Source: Magnetospirillum sp. SS-4
Lineage (GTDB): Bacteria; Pseudomonadota; Alphaproteobacteria; Rhodospirillales; Magnetospirillaceae
Assembly: GCF_902729425.1 (NCBI RefSeq)
Contig: NZ_CACVCH010000002.1
Span: 20,889-84,888, forward strand
DNA length: 64,000 nt
Direction: 5' to 3'
Shown: piece after piece, positions 56,318 through 64,000 of the stretch
How the letters are laid out: each line of letters starts with the position of its first letter
Numbering within the stretch: position 1 is the stretch's first letter
The notes under the pieces: generated by a model
What the model was told of the DNA's origin: nothing
What the model saw: the letters and a program-made list of their open reading frames with translations, nothing else
Database searches by the model: none
Program-made: the position numbers and the translations under genes

Positions 56318-56718
56318 TCCTGGGGCTGGGCAGCGACCTCATCGACATCCGTCGCATCGAAAAGACGCTGGAACGGTTCGGCGAGCGCTTCATCGACCGG
56401 GTGTTCACTCCGGTCGAGCGGGCCAAGGCCGAGCGCCGCACCGAAACCATGCGCGCCGCCACCTACGCCAAGCGCTACGCCGCCAAGGAAGCCGCCGCCA
56501 AGGCGCTGGGCACCGGTTTTCGCGAGGGAGTGTTCTGGCGCGACATCGGCGTGGTCAACACCACCAACGGCCGCCCAACCCTGGCCCTGACCGGCGGCGC
56601 CGCCGCCCGCCTGGCCCTGCTGTTGCCCGCCGGCATGACCGCCCGCATCGATCTCACCATGACCGACGAATACCCCATGGCCGAGGCGGTGGTGATCATC
56701 TCGGCGATTCCGGGCTGA
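56314..56718 (+). CDS. acpS: Holo-[acyl-carrier-protein] synthase
   Basis: A 134-residue phosphopantetheinyl transferase that activates ACP by attaching the 4'-phosphopantetheine of CoA to serine. The motif [20 protein letters not shown] carries the first Mg2+-binding Asp, and [19 protein letters not shown] the second (Glu) and CoA-binding residues. The GTG start overlaps the pdxJ stop. Usually lepB, rnc and era follow; here tpiA does, after 109 bp. A short hairpin (GTTGCC...GGCAAC, 56731-56759) in that gap may end the pdxJ-acpS unit. Confidence 0.96.
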   Translation: MILGLGSDLIDIRRIEKTLERFGERFIDRVFTPVERAKAERRTETMRAATYAKRYAAKEAAAKALGTGFREGVFWRDIGVVNTTNGRPTLALTGGAAARLALLLPAGMTARIDLTMTDEYPMAEAVVIISAIPG

Positions 56719-56827
56719 CGGCATCGCCTTGTTGCCTCCGTTCCGGGGGGAGCGGCAACCGAAACGGTTCCGCCGGCCGCGTTCCGATGGTATATGGCAC
56801 GGATCATTTCGGCAGGGGAGACGCCAC

Positions 56828-57586
56828 ATGACCGCACGACGCAAGCTGATCGCCGGCAACTGGAAAATGAATGGCCTGAAGTCCGATGGACTGGCCCTGG
56901 CCCGGGGCATCGCCGACAGGCTGAAGGCCGGGCCGGCGCCGGCCTGCGACCTGCTGGTCTGTCCGCCCACCACCCTGGTCGCGCTGGTCGCCGAGGCGGT
57001 CAGCGGGTCGGGGCTGGCGGTCGGCGGCCAGGACTGCCATGCCAAGGCCGGCGGCGCCCATACCGGCGACACCGCCGCCGCCGCCCTGGCCGATCTTGGC
57101 TGCCGTCACGTCATTGTCGGCCATTCCGAGCGCCGCACCGACCACGCCGAGACCGATGCGGTGGTCAAGGCCAAGGCCGAGGCCGCCCTGGCCGCCGGCT
57201 TGATCGCCATCGTCTGCATCGGCGAAACCCTGGCCCAGCGCGACGAGGGCCGGACCATCGAGGTCAACCGCTCGCAACTGCTGAACTCGCTGCCTGACGG
57301 CGCCACCCCCGACAATGCCGTCATCGCCTACGAGCCGGTCTGGGCCATCGGCACCGGCCGCGTCGCCACCCCGGCCCAGGCGCAGGAGGTGCATGCCGCC
57401 ATCCGCGCAGCGCTGGCGGAACGGCTGGGCAGTGACGCCGCCGGCCGGATGCGCATTCTCTACGGGGGCTCCATGAAGCCGGACAATGCGCTGGAATTGC
57501 TGGCTTTGCCCGACGTGGACGGTGGCCTGATCGGCGGCGCCAGCCTCAAGGTCGCGGATTTCTGGGCCATCGCCGAAAGCTGCTGA
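56828..57586 (+). CDS. tpiA: Triosephosphate isomerase
   Basis: A 252-residue TIM-barrel enzyme that interconverts dihydroxyacetone phosphate and glyceraldehyde 3-phosphate. Catalytic residues are visible: Lys13 in GNWKMN, the His of VIVGHSERR and the Glu of AYEPVWAIGTG, with the phosphate loop at YGGSMKP. The ATG follows AGGGGAG. The upstream gap has a weak candidate promoter (TTCCGC 56768-56773, TATATG 56791-56796, 17-bp spacing). The gene is followed by a 159-bp gap with alternative hairpins before secG. Confidence 0.97.
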   Translation: MTARRKLIAGNWKMNGLKSDGLALARGIADRLKAGPAPACDLLVCPPTTLVALVAEAVSGSGLAVGGQDCHAKAGGAHTGDTAAAALADLGCRHVIVGHSERRTDHAETDAVVKAKAEAALAAGLIAIVCIGETLAQRDEGRTIEVNRSQLLNSLPDGATPDNAVIAYEPVWAIGTGRVATPAQAQEVHAAIRAALAERLGSDAAGRMRILYGGSMKPDNALELLALPDVDGGLIGGASLKVADFWAIAESC

Positions 57587-57616
57587 CCGCGGAGGCGGTC
57601 TTGAGGATTAAGCGGC

Positions 57617-57662
57617 GGCGGATGGAACTTTAGACTAGCCATCCTCCGCCACCGGGTCTAAA
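57617..57662 (+). promoter_or_regulatory. Two mutually exclusive hairpins between tpiA and secG
   Basis: GGCGGATGG (57617-57625) can pair with CCATCC-TCCGCC (57639-57650, three-base bulge), or TTTAGAC (57629-57635) can pair with GTCTAAA (57656-57662). The two structures overlap and cannot coexist. They may act as an attenuator-like or 3'-end element. There is no T-tract. Confidence 0.35.
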
Positions 57663-57745
57663 AACGCCTCAACATTCCTTGTCCAAATCCGTATGCGCCG
57701 CCAAAGGGGGGCGCGTGCGGATTATCAATTTCCGGTGATCATTCC

Positions 57746-58072
57746 ATGGACGTCTTTCCGATCATTCTCGCCATTCACCTGATCGTCGCCATCGCCCTGG
57801 TCGGCGTCATCCTGCTGCAACGGAGCGAGGGCGGGGCGCTCGGCATCGGCGGCGGCGCCGGCGGCGGCCTGATGACTGGCCGCGCGGCCGGCAACCTGCT
57901 GACCCGCACCACCGCCATCCTGGCGGGAACGTTCTTCGTGACCAGTCTGGTGCTGGCGCTGATCGCCAACAACCGGACCGGCGGCTCCTCGCCGTTCGAG
58001 AAGATCAACGACTTGGCCCCGGTGACCGCTCCGGCCGAGCCGGCCGGGCCCAGCGCGCCGATCTCGCGCTAG
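57746..58072 (+). CDS. secG: Preprotein translocase subunit SecG
   Basis: A 108-residue inner-membrane protein with two helices (FPIILAIHLIVAIALVGVILL and TTAILAGTFFVTSLVLALIA). Between them lies the conserved glycine-rich loop QRSEGGALGIGGGAGGGLMTGR that lies over SecY. It aids SecYEG-dependent export by cycling its topology. A Pro/Ala-rich tail follows. It precedes pyrG, the usual order in alphaproteobacteria. The candidate promoter upstream is weak (TCAACA 57669-57674, TATGCG 57692-57697). Confidence 0.95.
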   Translation: MDVFPIILAIHLIVAIALVGVILLQRSEGGALGIGGGAGGGLMTGRAAGNLLTRTTAILAGTFFVTSLVLALIANNRTGGSSPFEKINDLAPVTAPAEPAGPSAPISR

Positions 58073-59791
<1,719 letters not shown>

Positions 59792-59799
59792 GGTCGTTC

Positions 59800-61948
<2,149 letters not shown>

Positions 61949-61977
61949 CCGCCGGGGGCGTTCGTCCGTGATCTTTC

Positions 61978-62001
61978 GGCCGGGAAGGCGATTTCCCGGC
62001 C
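61978..62001 (+). terminator. Hairpin after eno
   Basis: GGCCGGGAA (61978-61986) and TTCCCGGCC (61993-62001) form a perfect 9-bp stem with a six-base loop in the 80-bp eno-proS gap. Only a short pyrimidine run follows, so termination strength is uncertain. Confidence 0.5.
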
Positions 62002-62028
62002 ACCCCTCTTGCCGCTGTCGAGGCCCCC

Positions 62029-63318
62029 ATGCGTCGTTCCGCCTTTTTCCTGCCGACCCTGAAGGAGACTCCCTCCGAGGCCCAGATCGCCTCGCACCGC
62101 CTGATGCTGCGGGCGGGGATGGTCCGCCAGTCGGCCGCCGGCATCTATTCGTGGCTGCCGCTGGGCTGGAAGGTGCTGCGCAGGATCGAGCAGATCGTGC
62201 GCGAGGAACAGGACGCCGCCGGTGCCCAGGAACTGCTGATGCCCACCATCCAGTCGGCGGACATCTGGCGGGAAAGCGGCCGCTACGACGCCTACGGCAA
62301 GGAAATGCTGCGTATCAAGGATCGCCATGACCGCGAGATGCTGTTCGGCCCCACCAACGAGGAACTGATCACCCAGCTGTTCCGCGACAATGTGCGGTCG
62401 TATCGCGACCTGCCCAAGATCCTCTATCACATCCAGTGGAAGTTCCGCGACGAGGTGAGGCCCCGGTTCGGCGTCATGCGCGGGCGCGAGTTCCTGATGA
62501 AGGATTCTTATTCCTTCGATATGGATTATGAAGGTGCCAAAAGATCTTATGATGCTATGTTCACTGCGTATCTGAAGACGTTCAAGCGCATGGGCCTGAC
62601 CGCCATTCCCATGCAGGCGGATTCGGGCGCCATCGGCGGCAACCTGACCCACGAGTTCCACGTCCTGGCCGAGACCGGCGAGAGCGGCGTGTTCTACGAT
62701 GCCGCCTATGACGAACTGGCCGCCAAGGGCGAGATCGATCTGGAGGCGCTGAACCGTCTTTACGCAGCCACCGACGAGAAGCATGTTCCGGGCGGTCCCA
62801 ACGTGCCGCCGCCCGAGCGTCTGCGGGAAGCCCGGGGCATCGAGGTCGGCCACATCTTCTATTTCGGCACCAAGTATTCCAAGGCCATGAACGCCCAGGT
62901 CCAGAACAAGGCCGGCGAGTCGGTGTTCCCCGAAATGGGGTCCTACGGCATCGGCGTTTCCCGCCTTGTCGGCGCCATAATCGAGGCCTATCACGACGAC
63001 CGGGGCATCAAGTGGCCGGAGGCGGTGGCGCCGTTCAAGGTGGGACTGGTCAATCTCAAGACCGGCGATTCCCTGTGCGATACGATCTGCGAGGACCTGT
63101 ACGGCAAGCTGGGCGCCGCCGGAATCGAGGTGCTGTACGACGACCGCGACGAGCGGGCCGGCGTCAAGTTCGCCGACATGGACCTGATTGGCCTGCCATG
63201 GCAGTTGGTAGCCGGTCCCAAGGGCCTCGCCCAGGGAATGGTGGAACTGAAGAGCCGCGCCACCGGCGAAAAGCACGAGATGTCGGTGGAATCGGCCCTG
63301 GCCCGGCTGATCGGTTAG
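62029..63318 (+). CDS. proS: Prolyl-tRNA synthetase, short alphaproteobacterial form
   Basis: A 429-residue class II synthetase that charges tRNA-Pro. [20 protein letters not shown] is motif 1, [15 protein letters not shown] and [19 protein letters not shown] motif 2, and [13 protein letters not shown] motif 3. The anticodon-binding domain is C-terminal. The editing insertion between motifs 2 and 3 found in E. coli-type ProRS is absent, giving the short form typical of alphaproteobacteria. Codons 159-181 (62503-62571) have unusual A/T-ending codons. The gene lies downstream of eno and is followed by a 125-bp gap before lolC. Confidence 0.96.
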   Translation: MRRSAFFLPTLKETPSEAQIASHRLMLRAGMVRQSAAGIYSWLPLGWKVLRRIEQIVREEQDAAGAQELLMPTIQSADIWRESGRYDAYGKEMLRIKDRHDREMLFGPTNEELITQLFRDNVRSYRDLPKILYHIQWKFRDEVRPRFGVMRGREFLMKDSYSFDMDYEGAKRSYDAMFTAYLKTFKRMGLTAIPMQADSGAIGGNLTHEFHVLAETGESGVFYDAAYDELAAKGEIDLEALNRLYAATDEKHVPGGPNVPPPERLREARGIEVGHIFYFGTKYSKAMNAQVQNKAGESVFPEMGSYGIGVSRLVGAIIEAYHDDRGIKWPEAVAPFKVGLVNLKTGDSLCDTICEDLYGKLGAAGIEVLYDDRDERAGVKFADMDLIGLPWQLVAGPKGLAQGMVELKSRATGEKHEMSVESALARLIG

Positions 63319-63322
63319 GTTC

Positions 63323-63435
63323 CGCCCGGCGACTGAGGGACAAAAATACGGAGCGAGGCGACTAGGCCCAAGGGGCCGCGCCGCTCGTGCGGCGGAAGCC
63401 AAGCGAACGGAGTGAGCGCCCGGCGACTGAGGGAC
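63323..63435 (+). repeat. 19-bp direct repeat pair before lolC
   Basis: CGCCCGGCGACTGAGGGAC occurs at 63323-63341 and again at 63417-63435, 94 bp apart, in the proS-lolC gap. Between the copies lies a segment with short inverted repeats (GCCGC...GCGGC). This may be a small duplication or the edges of a repeated element. Confidence 0.75.
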
Positions 63436-63443
63436 TGTTGAAT

Positions 63444-64000
63444 ATGATCTTCGACGCGTTCGAACGGATGGTGGCGTTCAGATATCTGCGGGCGCGGCGC
63501 AAGGAAGGATTCATCTCGGTGATCGCCGGCTTTTCCCTGGCCGGCATCGGTCTGGGCGTCGCCACCCTGATCGTGGTCATGGCGGTGATGAACGGGTTCC
63601 GCCATGAATTGCTGGGCCGCATCCTTGGCATCAATGGCCATATCGGCATCTACGGCAATGGCGGGCCGCTGGCCGATTTCGACCCGCTGGCCCAGGCGAT
63701 CCGGGGGATTCCCGGCGTCACTCGCGTCATTCCCACCGCCGAGGGCCAGGTGTTCGCCACCTCGGCCAATGGCGGAACCGGGGCGATCGTGCGCGGCGTG
63801 CGCCCCGACGACATGCTGAGCCGCCCCATCTTCCAGAAGAATTTCCGGGGCAAGCCCGAGGACTTCCGGGGCGATGATTCCGTCATCGTCGGCTACCGGC
63901 TGGCGGAGAAACTGGGATTGCGCATCGGCGACACCATTTCGCTGATCTCGCCCAAGGGCAACGCCACCGCCTTCGGCACCGTGCCGCGCATGCGCGGATA
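63444..64000 (+). CDS. lolC: Lipoprotein-releasing ABC transporter permease LolC/LolE (truncated by window end)
   Basis: The first 185 codons of an ABC-transporter permease that extracts lipoproteins from the inner membrane for transfer to LolA. The N-terminus FERMVAFRYLRARRKEGFISVIAG and the first membrane helix with MAVMNGFRHELLGRILGINGHI are diagnostic for LolC/LolE. The following periplasmic domain begins with ADFDPLAQAIRGIPGVTRVIPTAEGQ. The reading frame is open to base 64000. ATG 63444 is a good fit to the conserved start. LolC and LolE are distinguished mainly by C-terminal sequence not in view, and alphaproteobacteria often have a single LolF-type protein. Confidence 0.9.
   Translation, partial: MIFDAFERMVAFRYLRARRKEGFISVIAGFSLAGIGLGVATLIVVMAVMNGFRHELLGRILGINGHIGIYGNGGPLADFDPLAQAIRGIPGVTRVIPTAEGQVFATSANGGTGAIVRGVRPDDMLSRPIFQKNFRGKPEDFRGDDSVIVGYRLAEKLGLRIGDTISLISPKGNATAFGTVPRMRG

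Overview
The window looks like chromosomal core sequence from a high-GC alphaproteobacterium of the order Rhodospirillales, most like Magnetospirillum/Phaeospirillum. That placement is inferred from gene content and order: purM-purN, perM-hdaA, ppk-ppx, rpsF-rpsR-DUF2232-rplI, glnE-bcp-DUF455, pdxJ-acpS, secG-pyrG-kdsA-eno, a short (429 aa) ProRS and a PpiD-type foldase. I see no tRNA, rRNA, insertion sequence, prophage or CRISPR array. Genes are densely packed; about fifteen same-strand junctions are ATGA/GTGA/TTGA overlaps.

Layout. 1-2.7 kb (minus): purine genes purM and purN and a GT9 glycosyltransferase. 2.7-5.6 kb (plus): a DUF2066 exported protein, a PerM-type membrane protein and HdaA, converging on sixA. 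6.2-10.3 kb (plus): polyphosphate genes ppk and ppx and a YaiI-type protein. 10.3-13.6 kb: the ribosomal operon rpsF-rpsR-DUF2232-rplI, a strong hairpin, then radC. 13.6-17.8 kb (minus): glnE-bcp-DUF455. 17.9-21.9 kb: a large AsmA-like protein, a CoA-binding protein and a rhodanese. 22.1-25.9 kb: cytochrome aa3 oxidase genes coxB-coxA-ctaG-coxC, without ctaB inside the cluster. 25.9-29.7 kb (minus): a PilJ-type hybrid kinase coupled to a receiver-EAL regulator. 29.8-32.5 kb: a small membrane zinc-ribbon-like protein, an N6-adenine methyltransferase, a polyprenyl diphosphate synthase and a PadR-like regulator. 32.6-36.1 kb (minus): ppiD-trpE, with an unusual poly-C promoter spacer.

36.4-45.2 kb is the most accessory-looking part. 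A five-PAS histidine kinase is coupled to an HDOD response regulator and a degenerate HD-GYP response regulator. These converge on a minimal kinase, a receiver with a zinc ribbon and a Cys-rich protein. A degenerate GGDEF/EAL-like protein follows. Many parts keep cyclic-di-GMP-type folds but lack catalytic residues, which suggests a protein-interaction relay rather than a simple second-messenger circuit.

45.2-52.9 kb: an ELM1-like protein, a trypsin-like protease, a DUF411 protein, a class III adenylate/guanylate cyclase, a radical SAM/AhpD-like pair, an isolated 78-residue coiled-coil/membrane protein in its own structured transcription unit, and a phosphodiesterase/diacylglycerol kinase-like pair. 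53-64 kb (plus) is housekeeping: rsh, a small exported Tudor-like protein, pdxJ, acpS, tpiA, secG, pyrG, kdsA, eno, proS and the start of lolC, which runs off the window.

All functional names come from reading the translations and recognising family motifs. No database search was run.
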